Below are positions 37,511-52,680 of a stretch of 64,000 bases of DNA, one piece after another. The stretch is taken from NCBI RefSeq assembly GCF_050948175.1, contig NW_027490266.1:62001-126000 (forward strand). The letters are read 5' to 3'. The DNA comes from Xylocopa sonorina (lineage: Eukaryota; Arthropoda; Insecta; Hymenoptera; Apidae). Position numbers and translations under genes: made by a program. Within the stretch, counting starts at the first letter, position 1, and each line of letters starts with the position of its first letter. The notes below the pieces were generated by a model that saw only the letters and a program-made list of their open reading frames with translations, had not been told where the DNA came from and made no database searches.

Positions 37511-40500
37511 TTGCTACGATACGTAGACATCTGCAACCGTTATTTCCTAGCGAGGAAGTGTCGCATTCATATTCATTTGAAGTGTAGACGAGGAATACAT
37601 AACACTTCGCAAATCATATTATATCTTACCATGAAAGATAGAAATGAGATGCGATATCGCGTTTTAAGAATCATAAGAACTCTATTGCTACGATACGTAG
37701 ACAACTGCAAACGCTATTTCCTTGCAAGGAAGTGTCGCAATTACATTCATTTGAATCGTAGACGAGGAATGCATAACACTTCGCAACGAATATTATACCT
37801 TATCATGAAACATAGATATGAGATGCAATATCTCGTTTTTAGAAGCATTAGAACTCTATTGCTACGATACCTAGACATCTTCAGACGCTATTTCCTAGCA
37901 AGGAAGTGTCGCATTTACATTCATTTGAAGTGTAGACGAGGAATACATGACACTTCGCAAATCATATTATATCTTACCATGAAACATAGAAATAAGATGC
38001 AATATCGCGTTTTAAGTATCATAAGAATTCTATTGCTACGATACGTAGACATCTGTAGACGCTATTTCCTTGCAAGGAAGTGTCGCATTTACATTCATTT
38101 GAAGTGTAGACGAGGAATACATGACACTTCGCAAATCATATTATATCTTACCATGAAACACGGAAATGAGATGCGATATCGCGTTTTAAGAAGCATTAGA
38201 ACTCTATTGCTACGATAGGTAGACATCTGCAAACGCTATTTCCTTGCAAGGAAGTGTCGCATTTACATTCATTTGAAGTGTAGACGAGGAATACATAACA
38301 CTTCGCAAATCATATTATATCTTACCATGAAACATAGAAATGAGATGCGATATCGCGTTTTAAGGAGCATTAGAACTCTATCGCTACGATACCTAGATAT
38401 CTGCAGACGCTATTTCCTAGCAAGGAAGTGTCGCATTTACATTCATTTGAATCGTAGACGAGGAATGCATAACACTTCGCAATGAATATTATATCTTATC
38501 GTGAAACGTAGATATGAGATGCAATATCTCGTTTTAAGAAGCATTAGAACTCTATTGCTACGATACCTAGACATCTGCAGACGCTATTTCCTAGCAAGGA
38601 ATTGTCGCATTTACATTCATTTGAAGTGTAGACGAGGAATACATGACACTTCGCAAATCATATTATATCTTACCATGAAACATAGAAATAAGATGCAATA
38701 TCGCGTTTTAAGAATCATAAGAACTCTATTGCTACGATACGTAGACATCTGTAGACGCTATTTCCTAGCAAGGAAGTGTCGCATTCACATTCATTTGAAG
38801 TGTAGACGAGGAATATATAACACTTCGCAAATCATATTATATGTTGCCATGAAAGATAGAAATGAGATGCGATATCGCGTTTTAAGAATCATAAGAACTC
38901 TATTGCTACGATACGTAGACAACTGCAAACGCTATTTCCTTGCAAGGAAGTGTCGCATTTACATTCATTTGAATCGTAGACGAGGAATGCATAACACTTC
39001 GCAATGAATATTATATCTTATCATGAAACATAGATATGAGATGCAATATCTCGTTTTAAGAAGCATTAGAACTCTATTGCTACGATACCTAGACATCTGC
39101 AGACGCTATTTCCTAGCAAGGAAGTGTCGCATTTACATTCATTTGAAGTGTAGACGAGGAATACATGACTCTTCGCAAATCATATTATATCTTACCATGA
39201 AACATAGAAATGAGATGCGATATCGCGTTTTAAGAAGCATTAGAAAGCTATTGCTACGATACGTAGACATCTGCAAACGCTATTTCCTAGCGAGGAAGTA
39301 TCGCATTCACATTCATTTGAAGTGTAGACGAGGAATACATAACACTTCGCAAATCATGTTATATCTTACCATGAAACATAGAAATGAGATGCGATATCGC
39401 ATTTTAAGAATCACATGAACTCTATTGCTACGATACGTAGTCATCTGCAAACGCTATTTCCTAGCGAGGAAGTGTCGCATCCACATTCATTTGAAGTGTA
39501 GACGAGGAATACGTGACACTTCGCAAATCATATTATATCTTACCCTGAAACATAGAAATGAGATGCGATATCGCGTTTTAAGAATCATAAGAACTCTATT
39601 GCTACGATACGTAGACATCTGCAATCGCTACTTCCTTGCAAGGAAGTGTCGCATTTACATTCATTTGAAATGTAGACGAGGAATACATAACACTTCGCAA
39701 ATCATATTACATCTTACCATGAAACATAGAAATGAGATGCGATATCGCGTTTTAAGAATCATCTGAACTCTATTGCTACGATACGTAGACATCTGCAAAC
39801 GCTATTTCCTAGCGAGGAAGTGTCGCATTCACATTCGCTTGAAGTGTAGACGAGGAATACATGACACTTCGCAAATCATATTATATCTTACCATGAAACA
39901 TAGAAATGAGATGCGATAGCGCGTTTTAAGAAGCATTAGAACTCTATTGCTACGATACCTAGACATCCGCAGACGCTATCTCCTAGCAAGGAAGTGTCGC
40001 ATTTACATTCATTTGAAGTGTAGACGAGGAATACATGACACTTCGCAAATCATATTATATCTTACCATGAAACATAGAAATGAGATGCGATATCGCGTTA
40101 TAAGAATCATCTGAACTCTATTGCTACGATACGTAGACATCTGCAAACGCTATTTCCTAGCGAGGAAGTGTCGCATTCACATTCATTTGAATCGTAGACG
40201 AGGAATGCATGACACTTCGCAATGAATATTATATCTTATCATGAAACATAGAAATGAGATGCAATATCTCGTTTTAAGAATCATAAGAACTCTATTGCTA
40301 CGATACCTAGACATCTGCAGACGCTATTTCCTTGCAAGGAAGTGTCGCATTTCAATTCATTTGAAGTGTAGACGAGGAATACATGACACTTCGCAAATCA
40401 TATTATATCATACCATGAAACATAGAAATGAGATGCGATATCGGGTTTTAAGAAGCATTAGAAAGCGATTGCTACGATACGTAGACATCTGCAAACGCTA

Positions 40501-40642
40501 TTTCCTAGCGAGGAAGTATCGCATTCACATTCATTTGAAGTGTAGACGAGGAATACATAACACTTCGCAAATCATGTTATATCTTACCATGAAACATAGA
40601 AATGAGATGCGATATCGCGTTTTAAGAATCATCTGAACTCTA
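37511..40642. repeat. 18-monomer HOR, version 1 (most divergent)
   Basis: The start monomer (CGTAGACATCTGCAACCGTTATTTCC) recurs at 40,643, exactly 18 x 174 downstream, here noted by its core CTGCAACCGTTATTTCC. The first five to six monomers match the later versions well (37,511-38,330 versus 40,643-41,460), while the rest differ. Its T monomer reads CGCAACGAATATT, a private change from CGCAATGAATATT. Confidence 0.7.
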
Positions 40643-43600
40643 TTGCTACGATACGTAGACATCTGCAACCGTTATTTCCTAGCGAGGAAGTGTCGCATTC
40701 ACATTCATTTGAAGTGTAGACGAGGAATACATAACACTTCGCAAATCATATTATATCTTACCATGAAAGATAGAAATGAGATGCGATATCGCGTTTTAAG
40801 AATCATAAGAACTCTATTGCTACGATACGTAGACAACTGCAAACGCTATTTCCTTGCAAGGAAGAGTCGCATTTACATACATTTGAATCGTAGACGAGGA
40901 ATGCATAACACTTCGCAATGAATATTATATCTTATCATGAAACATAGATATGAGATGCAATATCTCGTTTTAAGAAGCATTAGAACTCTATTGCTACGAT
41001 GCCTAGACATCTTCAGACGCTATTTCCTAGCAAGGAAGTCTCGCATTTACATTCATTTGAAGTGTAGACGAGGAATACATGACACTTCGCAAATCATATT
41101 ATATCTTACCATGAAACATAGAAATAAGATGCAGTATCGCGTTTTAAGAATCATAAGAACTCTATTGCTACGATACGTAGACATCTGTAGACGCTATTTC
41201 CTTGCAAGGAAGTGTCGCATTTACATTCATTTGAAGTGTAGACGAGGAATACATGACACTTCGCAAATCATATTATATCTTACCATGAAACACGGAAATG
41301 AGATGCGATATCGCGTTTTAAGAAGCATTAGAACTCTATTGCTACGATAGGTAGACATCTGCAAACGCTATTTCCTTGCAAGGAAGTGTCGCATTTACAT
41401 TCATTTGAAGTGTAGACGAGGAATACATAACACTTCGCAAATCATATTATATCTTACCATGAAACATAGAAATGAGATGCGATATCGCGTTTTAAGAAGC
41501 ATTAGAACTCTATTGCTACGATACCTAGACATCTGCAGTCGCTATTTCCTAGCAAGGAAGTGTCGCATTTACATTCATTTGAAGTGTAGACGAGGAATAC
41601 ATGACACTTCGCAAATCATATTATATCTTACCATGAAACATAGAAATGAGATGCGATATCGCGTTTTAGGAAGCACTAGAAATCTATTGCTACGATACGT
41701 AGACATCTGCAAACGCTATTTCCTAGCGAGGAAGTGTCGCATTCACATTCATTTGAAGTGTAGACGAGGAATACGTGACACTTCGCAAATCATATTATAT
41801 CTTACCATGAAACATAGAAATGAGATGCGATATCGCGTTTTAAGAATCATTAGAACTTTATTGCTACGATACGTAGACATCTGCAAACGCTATTTCCTTG
41901 CAAGGAAGTGTCGCATTTACATTCATTTGAATCGTAGTCGCGGAATGCATAACACTTCGCAAATCATATTATATCTTACCATGAAACATAGAAATGAGAT
42001 GCAATATCGCGTTTTAAGAATCATAAGAACTCTATTGCTACGATACGTAGACACATGCAAACGCTATTTCCTAGCGAGGAAGTGTCGCATTCACATTCAT
42101 TTGAAGTGTAGACGAGGAATACATGACACTTCGCAAATCATATTATATCTTACCATGAAACATAGAAATGAGATGCGATATCGCGTTTTAAGAAGCACTA
42201 GAAATCTATTGCTACGATACGTAGACATCTGCAAACGCTATTTCCTAGCGAGGAAGTGTCGCATTTACATTCATTTGAAGTGTAGACGAGGAATACATGA
42301 CACTTCGCAAATCATATTATATCTTACCATGAAACAGGGAAATGAGATGCGATATCGCGTTTTAAGAAGCATTAGAACTCTATTGCTACGATAGGTAGAC
42401 ATCTGCAAACGCTATTTCCTTGCAAGGAAGTGTCGCATTTACATTCATTTGAAGTGTAGGCGAGGAATACATAACACTTCGCAAATCATATTATATCTTA
42501 CCATGAAACATAGAAATGAGATGCGATATCGCGTTTCAAGAATCATAAGAACACTATTGCTACGATACGTAGACATCTGCAAACGCTATTTCCTAGCGAG
42601 GAAGTATCGCATTCACATTCATTTGAAGTGTAGACGAGGAATACATAACACTTCGCAAATCATGTTATATCTTACCATGAAACATAGAAATGAGATGCGA
42701 TATCGCGTTTTAAGAATCATAAGAACTCTATTGCTACGATACGTAGACATCTGTAGACGCTATTTCCATGCAAGGTAGTGTCGCATTTACATTCATTTGA
42801 AGTGTAGACGAGGAACACATGACACTTCGCAAATCATATTATATCTTACCATGAAACATAGAAATGAGATGCGATATCGCGTTTTAAGAATCATATGAAC
42901 TCTATTGCTACGATACGTAGACATCTGCAAACGCTATTTCCTTGCAAGGAAGTGTCGCATTTACATTCATTTGAATCGTAGACGCGGAATGCATAACACT
43001 TCGCAAATCATATTATATTTTACCATGAAACATAGAAATGAGATGCAATATCGCGTTTTAAGAATCATAAGAACTCTATTGCTACGATACGTAGGCATCT
43101 GCAGACGCTATTTCCTTGCAAGGAAGTGTCGCATTTCAATTCATTTGAAGTGTAGACGAGGAATACATGACACTTCGCAAATCATATTATATCATACCAT
43201 GAAACATAGAAATGAGATGCGATATCGTGTTTTAAGAAGCATTAGAAAGCTATTGCTACGATACGTAGACATCTGCAAACGCTATTTCCTAGCGAGGAAG
43301 TATCGCATTCACATTCATTTGAAGTGTAGACGAGGAATACATAACACTTCGCAAATCATGTTATATCTTACCATGAAACATAGAAATGAGATGCGATATC
43401 GCGTTTTAAGAATCATCTGAACTCTATTGCTACGATACGTAGACATCTGCAGACGCTATTTCCTTGCAAGGAAGTGCCGCATTTACATTCATTTGAAGTG
43501 TAGGCGAGGAATACATAACACTTCGCAAATCATATTATATCTTACCATGAAACACAGAAATGAGATGCGATATCGCGTTTTAAGAAGCATTAGAACTCTA

Positions 43601-45166
43601 TTGCTACGATAGGTAGACATCTGCAATCGCTATTTCCTTGCAAGGAAGTGTCGCATTTACATTCATTTGACGTGTAGACGAGGAATACATAACACTTCGC
43701 AAATCATATTATATCTAACCATGAAACATAGAAATGAGATGCGATATCGCGTTTTAAGGAGCATTAGAACTCTATCGCTACGATACCTAGACATCTGCAG
43801 ACGCTATTTCCTAGCAAGGAAGTGTCGCATTTACATTCATTTGAAGTGTAGACGTGGAATACATAACACTTCGCAAATCATATTATATCTTACCATGAAA
43901 CATAGAAATGAGATGCGATATCGCGTTTTAAGAAGCATTAGAACACTATCGCTACGATACCTAGACATCTCCAGACGCTATTTCCTAGCAAGGAAGTGCC
44001 GCATTTACATTCATTTGAAGTGTAGACGAGGAATACATAACACTTCGCAAATCATATTATATCTTACCATGAAACATAGAAATGAGATGCGTTATCGCGT
44101 TTTAAGCAGCATTAGAACTCTATCGCTACGATACCTAGACATCTGCAGACGCTATTTCCTAGCAAGGAAGTGTCGCATTTACATTCATTTGAAGAGTAGA
44201 CGAGGAATACATAACACTTCGCAAATCATATTATATCTTACAATGAAACATAGAAATGAGATGCGATATCGCGTTTTAAGAAGCATTAGAACACTATCGC
44301 TACGATACCTAGACATCTCCAGACGCTATTTCCTAGCAAGGAAGTGCCGCATTTACATTCATTTGAAGTGTAGACGAGGAATACATAACACTTCGCAAAT
44401 CATATTATATCTTACCATGAAACATAGAAATGAGATGCGATTTCGCGTTTTAAGAAGCATTAGAACTCTATTGCTACGATAGGTAGACATCTGCAAACGC
44501 TATTTCCTTGCAAGGAAGTGTCGCATTTACATTCATTTGAAGTGTAGACGAGGAATACATAACACTTCGCAAATCATATTATATCTTATCATGAAACATA
44601 GAAATGAGATGCGATATCGCGTTTTAAGAAGCATTAGAACTCCATCGCTACGATACCTAGACATCTGCAGACGCTATTTCCTAGCAAGGAAGTGTCGCAT
44701 TTACATTCATTTGAAGTGTAGACGAGGAATACATAACACTTCGCAAATCATGTTATATCTTACCATGAAACATAGAAATGAAGTGCGATATCGCGTTTTA
44801 AGAATCATAAGAACTCTATTGCTGCGATACGTAGACATCTGCAAACGCTATTTCCTTGCAAGGAAGTGTCGCATTTACATTCATTTGAAGTGCAGACGAG
44901 GAATACATAACACTTCGCAAATCATATTATATCTTACCATGAAACATAGAAATAAGATGCGATATCGCGTTTTAAGAATCATAAGAACACTATTGCTACG
45001 ATACGTAGACATCTGCAAACGCTATTTCCTAGCAAGGAAGTGTCGCATTCACATTCATTTGAAGTGTAGACGAGGAATACATAACACTTCGCAAATCATG
45101 TTATATCTTACCATGAAACATAGAAATGAGATGCGATATCGCGTTTTAAGAATCATCTGAACTCTA
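40643..45166. repeat. 18-monomer HOR, version 2 expanded to 26 monomers
   Basis: CTGCAACCGTTATTTCC recurs at 45,167, a step of 4,524 bp (26 x 174). Alignment with version 3 accounts for the eight extra monomers as three separate blocks: one near 41,680-41,850 (GGAAGCACTAGAAATC), six between about 43,740 and 44,780, and one near 44,920-45,090 (AAATAAGATGCGATATCGC). The rest is near-identical to versions 3 and 4. Confidence 0.8.
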
Positions 45167-48100
45167 TTGCTACGATACGTAGACATCTGCAACCGTTATT
45201 TCCTAGCGAGGAAGTGTCGCATTCACATTCATTTGAAGTGTAGACGAGGAATACATAACACTTCGCAAATCATATTATATCTTACCATGAAAGATAGAAA
45301 TGAGATGCGATATCGCGTTTTAAGAATCATAAGAACTCTATTGCTACGATACGTAGACAACTGCAAACGCTATTTCCTTGCAAGGAAGAGTCGCATTTAC
45401 ATTCATTTGAATCGTAGACGAGGAATGCATAACACTTCGCAATGAATATTATATCTTATCATGAAACATAGATATGAGATGCAATATCTCGTTTTAAGAA
45501 GCATTAGAACTCTATTGCTACGATGCCTAGACATCTTCAGACGCTATTTCCTAGCAAGGAAGTCTCGCATTTACATTCATTTGAAGTGTAGACGAGGAAT
45601 ACATGACACTTCGCAAATCATATTATATCTTACCATGAAACATAGAAATAAGATGCAGTATCGCGTTTTAAGAATCATAAGAACTCTATTGCTACGATAC
45701 GTAGACATCTGTAGACGCTATTTCCTTGCAAGGAAGTGTCGCATTTACATTCATTTGAAGTGTAGACGAGGAATACATGACACTTCGCAAATCATATTAT
45801 ATCTTACCATGAAACACGGAAATGAGATGCGATATCGCGTTTTAAGAAGCATTAGAACTCTATTGCTACGATAGGTAGACATCTGCAAACGCTATTTCCT
45901 TGCAAGGAAGTGTCGCATTTACATTCATTTGAAGTGTAGACGAGGAATACATAACACTTCGCAAATCATATTATATCTTACCATGAAACATAGAAATGAG
46001 ATGCGATATCGCGTTTTAAGAAGCATTAGAACTCTATTGCTACGATACCTAGACATCTGCAGTCGCTATTTCCTAGCAAGGAAGTGTCGCATTTACATTC
46101 ATTTGAAGTGTAGACGAGGAATACATGACACTTCGCAAATCATATTATATCTTACCATGAAACATAGAAATGAGATGCGATATCGCGTTTTAAGAATCAT
46201 TAGAACTTTATTGCTACGATACGTAGACATCTGCAAACGCTATTTCCTTGCAAGTAAGTGTCGCATTTACATTCATTTGAATCGTAGTCGCGGAATGCAT
46301 AACACTTCGCAAATCATATTATATCTTACCATGAAACATAGAAATGAGATGCAATATCGCGTTTTAAGAATCATAAGAACTCTATTGCTACGATACGTAG
46401 ACACATGCAAACGCTATTTCCTAGCGAGGAAGTGTCGCATTCACATTCATTTGAAGTGTAGACGAGGAATACATGACACTTCGCAAATCATATTATATCT
46501 TACCATGAAACATAGAAATGAGATGCGATATCGCGTTTTAAGAAGCACTAGAAATCTATTGCTACGATACGTAGACATCTGCAAACGCTATTTCCTAGCG
46601 AGGAAGTGTCGCATTTACATTCATTTGAAGTGTAGACGAGGAATACATGACACTTCGCAAATCATATTATATCTTACCATGAAACAGGGAAATGAGATGC
46701 GATATCGCGTTTTAAGAAGCATTAGAACTCTATTGCTACGATAGGTAGACATCTGCAAACGCTATTTCCTTGCAAGGAAGTGTCGCATTTACATTCATTT
46801 GAAGTGTAGGCGAGGAATACATAACACTTCGCAAATCATATTATATCTTACCATGAAACATAGAAATGAGATGCGATATCGCGTTTCAAGAATCATAAGA
46901 ACACTATTGCTACGATACGTAGACATCTGCAAACGCTATTTCCTAGCGAGGAAGTATCGCATTCACATTCATTTGAAGTGTAGACGAGGAATACATAACA
47001 CTTCGCAAATCATGTTATATCTTACCATGAAACATAGAAATGAGATGCGATATCGCGTTTTAAGAATCATAAGAACTCTATTGCTACGATACGTAGACAT
47101 CTGTAGACGCTATTTCCTTGCAAGGTAGTGTCGCATTTACATTCATTTGAAGTGTAGACGAGGAATACATGACACTTCGCAAAATCATATTATATCTTAC
47201 CATGAAACATAGAAATGAGATGCGATATCGCGTTTTAAGAATCATATGAACTCTATTGCTACGATACGTAGACATCTGCAAACGCTATTTCCTTGCAAGG
47301 AAGTGTCGCATTTACATTCATTTGAATCGTAGACGCGGAATGCATAACACTTCGCAAATCATATTATATTTTACCATGAAACATAGAAATGAGATGCAAT
47401 ATCGCGTTTTAAGAATCATAAGAACTCTATTGCTACGATACGTAGGCATCTGCAGACGCTATTTCCTTGCAAGGAAGTGTCGCATTTCAATTCATTTGAA
47501 GTGTAGACGAGGAATACATGACACTTCGCAAATCATATTATATCATACCATGAAACATAGAAATGAGATGCGATATCGTGTTTTAAGAAGCATTAGAAAG
47601 CTATTGCTACGATACGTAGACATCTGCAAACGCTATTTCCTAGCGAGGAAGTATCGCATTCACATTCATTTGAAGTGTAGACGAGGAATACATAACACTT
47701 CGCAAATCATGTTATATCTTACCATGAAACATAGAAATGAGATGCGATATCGCGTTTTAAGAATCATCTGAACTCTATTGCTACGATACGTAGACATCTG
47801 CAGACGCTATTTCCTTGCAAGGAAGTGCCGCATTTACATTCATTTGAAGTGTAGGCGAGGAATACATAACACTTCGCAAATCATATTATATCTTACCATG
47901 AAACACAGAAATGAGATGCGATATCGCGTTTTAAGAAGCATTAGAACTCTATTGCTACGATACCTAGACATCTGCAATCGCTATTTCCTTGCAAGGAAGT
48001 GTCGCATTTACATTCATTTGACGTGTAGACGAGGAATACATAACACTTCGCAAATCATATTATATCTAACCATGAAACATAGAAATGAAGTGCGATATCG

Positions 48101-48299
48101 CGTTTTAAGAATCATAAGAACTCTATTGCTGCGATACGTAGACATCTGCAAACGCTATTTCCTTGCAAGGAAGTGTCGCATTTACATTCATTTGAAGTGC
48201 AGACGAGGAATACATAACACTTCGCAAATCATGTTATATCTTACCATGAAACATAGAAATGAGATGCGATATCGCGTTTTAAGAATCATCTGAACTCTA
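45167..48299. repeat. 18-monomer HOR, version 3 (3,133 bp)
   Basis: The step to the next copy is 3,133 bp. The extra base is an inserted A at about 47,182 (TTCGCAAAATCATATT), which versions 2 and 4 lack. Another private change is TTGCAAGTAAG near 46,253. The joined sequence near 48,062-48,095 (TATCTAACCATG followed by AAATGAAGTGCG) combines markers that lie about 1 kb apart in version 2, which marks the six-monomer difference. Confidence 0.85.
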
Positions 48300-51080
48300 T
48301 TGCTACGATACGTAGACATCTGCAACCGTTATTTCCTAGCGAGGAAGTGTCGCATTCACATTCATTTGAAGTGTAGACGAGGAATACATAACACTTCGCA
48401 AATCATATTATATCTTACCATGAAAGATAGAAATGAGATGCGATATCGCGTTTTAAGAATCATAAGAACTCTATTGCTACGATACGTAGACAACTGCAAA
48501 CGCTATTTCCTTGCAAGGAAGAGTCGCATTTACATTCATTTGAATCGTAGACGAGGAGTGCATAACACTTCGCAATGAATATTATATCTTATCATGAAAC
48601 ATAGATATGAGATGCAATATCTCGTTTTAAGAAGCATTAGAACTCTATTGCTACGATGCCTAGACATCTTCAGACGCTATTTCCTAGCAAGGAAGTCTCG
48701 CATTTACATTCATTTGAAGTGTAGACGAGGAATACATGACACTTCGCAAATCATATTATATCTTACCATGAAACATAGAAATAAGATGCAGTATCGCGTT
48801 TTAAGAATCATAAGAACTCTATTGCTACGATACGTAGACATCTGTAGACGCTATTTCCTTGCAAGGAAGTGTCGCATTTACATTCATTTGAAGTGTAGAC
48901 GAGGAATACATGACACTTCGCAAATCATATTATATCTTACCATGAAACACGGAAATGAGATGCGATATCGCGTTTTAAGAAGCATTAGAACTCTATTGCT
49001 ACGATAGGTAGACATCTGCAAACGCTATTTCCTTGCAAGGAAGTGTCGCATTTACATTCATTTGAAGTGTAGACGAGGAATACATAACACTTCGCAAATC
49101 ATATTATATCTTACCATGAAACATAGAAATGAGATGCGATATCGCGTTTTAAGAAGCATTAGAACTCTATTGCTACGATACCTAGACATCTGCAGTCGCT
49201 ATTTCCTAGCAAGGAAGTGTCGCATTTACATTCATTTGAAGTGTAGACGAGGAATACATGACACTTCGCAAATCATATTATATCTTACCATGAAACATAG
49301 AAATGAGATGCGATATCGCGTTTTAAGAATCATTAGAACTTTATTGCTACGATACGTAGACATCTGCAAACGCTATTTCCTTGCAAGGAAGTGTCGCATT
49401 TACATTCATTTGAATCGTAGTCGCGGAATGCATAACACTTCGCAAATCATATTATATCTTACCATGAAACATAGAAATGAGATGCAATATCGCGTTTTAA
49501 GAATCATAAGAACTCTATTGCTACGATACGTAGACACATGCAAACGCTATTTCCTAGCGAGGAAGTGTCGCATTCACATTCATTTGAAGTGTAGACGGGG
49601 AATACATGACACTTCGCAAATCATATTATATCTTACCATGAAACATAGAAATGAGATGCGATATCGCGTTTTAAGAAGCACTAGAAATCTATTGCTACGA
49701 TACGTAGACATCTGCAAACGCTATTTCCTAGCGAGGAAGTGTCGCATTTACATTCATTTGAAGTGTAGACGAGGAATACATGACACTTCGCAAATCATAT
49801 TATATCTTACCATGAAACAGGGAAATGAGATGCGATATCGCGTTTTAAGAAGCATTAGAACTCTATTGCTACGATAGGTAGACATCTGCAAACGCTATTT
49901 CCTTGCAAGGAAGTGTCGCATTTACATTCATTTGAAGTGTAGGCGAGGAATACATAACACTTCGCAAATCATATTATATCTTACCATGAAACATAGAAAT
50001 GAGATGCGATATCGCGTTTCAAGAATCATAAGAACACTATTGCTACGATACGTAGACATCTGCAAACGCTATTTCCTAGCGAGGAAGTATCGCATTCACA
50101 TTCATTTGAAGTGTAGACGAGGAATACATAACACTTCGCAAATCATGTTATATCTTACCATGAAACATAGAAATGAGATGCGATATCGCGTTTTAAGAAT
50201 CATAAGAACTCTATTGCTACGATACGTAGACATCTGTAGACGCTATTTCCTTGCAAGGTAGTGTCGCATTTACATTCATTTGAAGTGTAGACGAGGAATA
50301 CATGACACTTCGCAAATCATATTATATCTTACCATGAAACATAGAAATGAGATGCGATATCGCGTTTTAAGAATCATATGAACTCTATTGCTACGATACG
50401 TAGACATCTGCAAACGCTATTTCCTTGCAAGGAAGTGTCGCATTTACATTCATTTGAATCGTAGACGCGGAATGCATAACACTTCGCAAATCATATTATA
50501 TTTTACCATGAAACATAGAAATGAGATGCAATATCGCGTTTTAAGAATCATAAGAACTCTATTGCTACGATACGTAGGCATCTGCAGACGCTATTTCCTT
50601 GCAAGGAAGTGTCGCATTTCAATTCATTTGAAGTGTAGACGAGGAATACATGAAACTTCGCAAATCATATTATATCATACCATGAAACATAGAAATGAGA
50701 TGCGATATCGTGTTTTAAGAAGCATTAGAAAGCTATTGCTACGATACGTAGACATCTGCAAACGCTATTTCCTAGCGAGGAAGTATCGCATTCACATTCA
50801 TTTGAAGTGTAGACGAGGAATACATAACACTTCGCAAATCATGTTATATCTTACCATGAAACATAGAAATGAGATGCGATATCGCGTTTTAAGAATCATC
50901 TGAACCCTATTGCTACGATACGTAGACATCTGCAGACGCTATTTCCTTGCAAGGAAGTGCCGCATTTACATTCATTTGAAGTGTAGGCGAGGAATACATA
51001 ACACTTCGCAAATCATATTATATCTTACCATGAAACACAGAAATGAGATGCGATATCGCGTTTTAAGAAGCATTAGAACT
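48300..51080. repeat. 18-monomer HOR, version 4 (partial)
   Basis: It follows version 3 to about 51,080 and then switches to sequence like 44,100-44,480 (GAAGAGTAGACGAGG, CATCTCCAGACGC, GCGATTTCGCG). By eye only a few changes separate versions 3 and 4 over about 2.8 kb, for example GAGGAGTGCAT near 48,553, GACGGGGAATAC near 49,597, CATGAAACTTCGC near 50,650 and GAACCCTATTG near 50,903. Confidence 0.85.
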
Positions 51081-51114
51081 CTATCGCTACGATACCTAGA
51101 CATCTGCAGACGCT

Positions 51115-52680
51115 ATTTCCTAGCAAGGAAGTGTCGCATTTACATTCATTTGAAGAGTAGACGAGGAATACATAACACTTCGCAAATCATATTATATCTT
51201 ACAATGAAACATAGAAATGAGATGCGATATCGCGTTTTAAGAAGCATTAGAACACTATCGCTACGATACCTAGACATCTCCAGACGCTATTTCCTAGCAA
51301 GGAAGTGCCGCATTTACATTCATTTGAAGTGTAGACGAGGAATACATAACACTTCGCAAATCATATTATATCTTACCATGAAACATAGAAATGAGATGCG
51401 ATTTCGCGTTTTAAGAAGCATTAGAACTCTATTGCTACGATACGTAGACAACTGCAGACGCTATTTCCTTGCAAGGAAGTGTCGCGTTTACATTCATTTG
51501 AATCGTAGACGAGGAATGCATAACACTTCGCAATGAATATTATATCTTATCATGAAACATAGATATGAGATGCAATATCTCGTTTTAAGAAGCATTAGAA
51601 CTCTATTGCTACGATACCTAGACATCTGCAGACGCTATTTCCTAGCAAGGAAGTGTCGCATTTACATTCATTTGAAGTGTAGACGTGGAATACATGACAC
51701 TTCGCAAATCATATTATATCTTACCATGAAACATAGAAATAAGATGCAATATCGCGTTTTAAGAATCATAAGAACTCTATTGCTACGATACGTAGACATC
51801 TGCAGACGCTATTTCCTTGCAAGGAAGTGTCGTATTTACATTCATTTGAAGTGTAGACGAGGAATACATAACACTTCGCAAATCATATTAAATCTTACAA
51901 TGAAACATAGAAATGAAATGCGATATAGCGTTTTAAGAAGCATTAGAACTCTATCGCTACGATAGGTAGACATCTGCAAACGCTATTTCCTTGCAAGGAA
52001 GTGTCGCATTTGCATTCATTTGAAGTGTAGACGAGGAACACATAACACTTCGCAAATCATATTATATCTTACCATGAAACATAGAAATGAGATGCGATAT
52101 CGCGTTTTATGAAGCATTAGAACACTCCTGCTACGATAGGTAAACATCTGCAAACGCTATTTCCTTGCAAGGAAGTGTTGCATTTACATTCATTTGAAGT
52201 GTAGACGAGGAATAAATGACACTTCGCAAATCATATTATATCTTACCATGAAACATAGAAATGAGATGCGATATCGCTTTTTAAGAAGCATTAGAAATCT
52301 ATAGCTACGATACGTAGACATCTGCAAACGCTATTTCCTTGCTAGGAAGTGTCGCATTTACACTCATTTGAATAGTAGACGAGGAATACATGACACTTCG
52401 CAAATCATATTATATCTTACCATGAAACGTAGAAATGAGATGCGATATCGCGTTTTAAGAAGCATTACATATCTATTGCTACGATACGTAGACATCTGCA
52501 AACGCTATTTCTTTGCAAGGAAGTGTCGCATTTACATTCATTTGAATCGTAGACGAGGAATGCATAACACTTCGCAATGAATATTATATCTTATCATGAA
52601 ACATAGATATGAGATGCAATATCTCGTTTTAAGAAGCATTAGAACTCTATTGCTACGATACCTAGACATCTGCAGACGCT
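51115..52680. repeat. 9-monomer tandem duplication, copy 1
   Basis: GAAGAGTAGACGAGG at 51,152 recurs at 52,718, and GACGTGGAATACATGAC near 51,682 recurs near 53,248, both 1,566 bp (9 x 174) apart. Other markers are GTGTCGCGTTTAC, GATATAGCG, CACTCCTGCTACGATAGG (about 52,124) and AATAGTAGACGAGG with ATTACATATCTATTGC (about 52,370-52,480). Confidence 0.8.
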
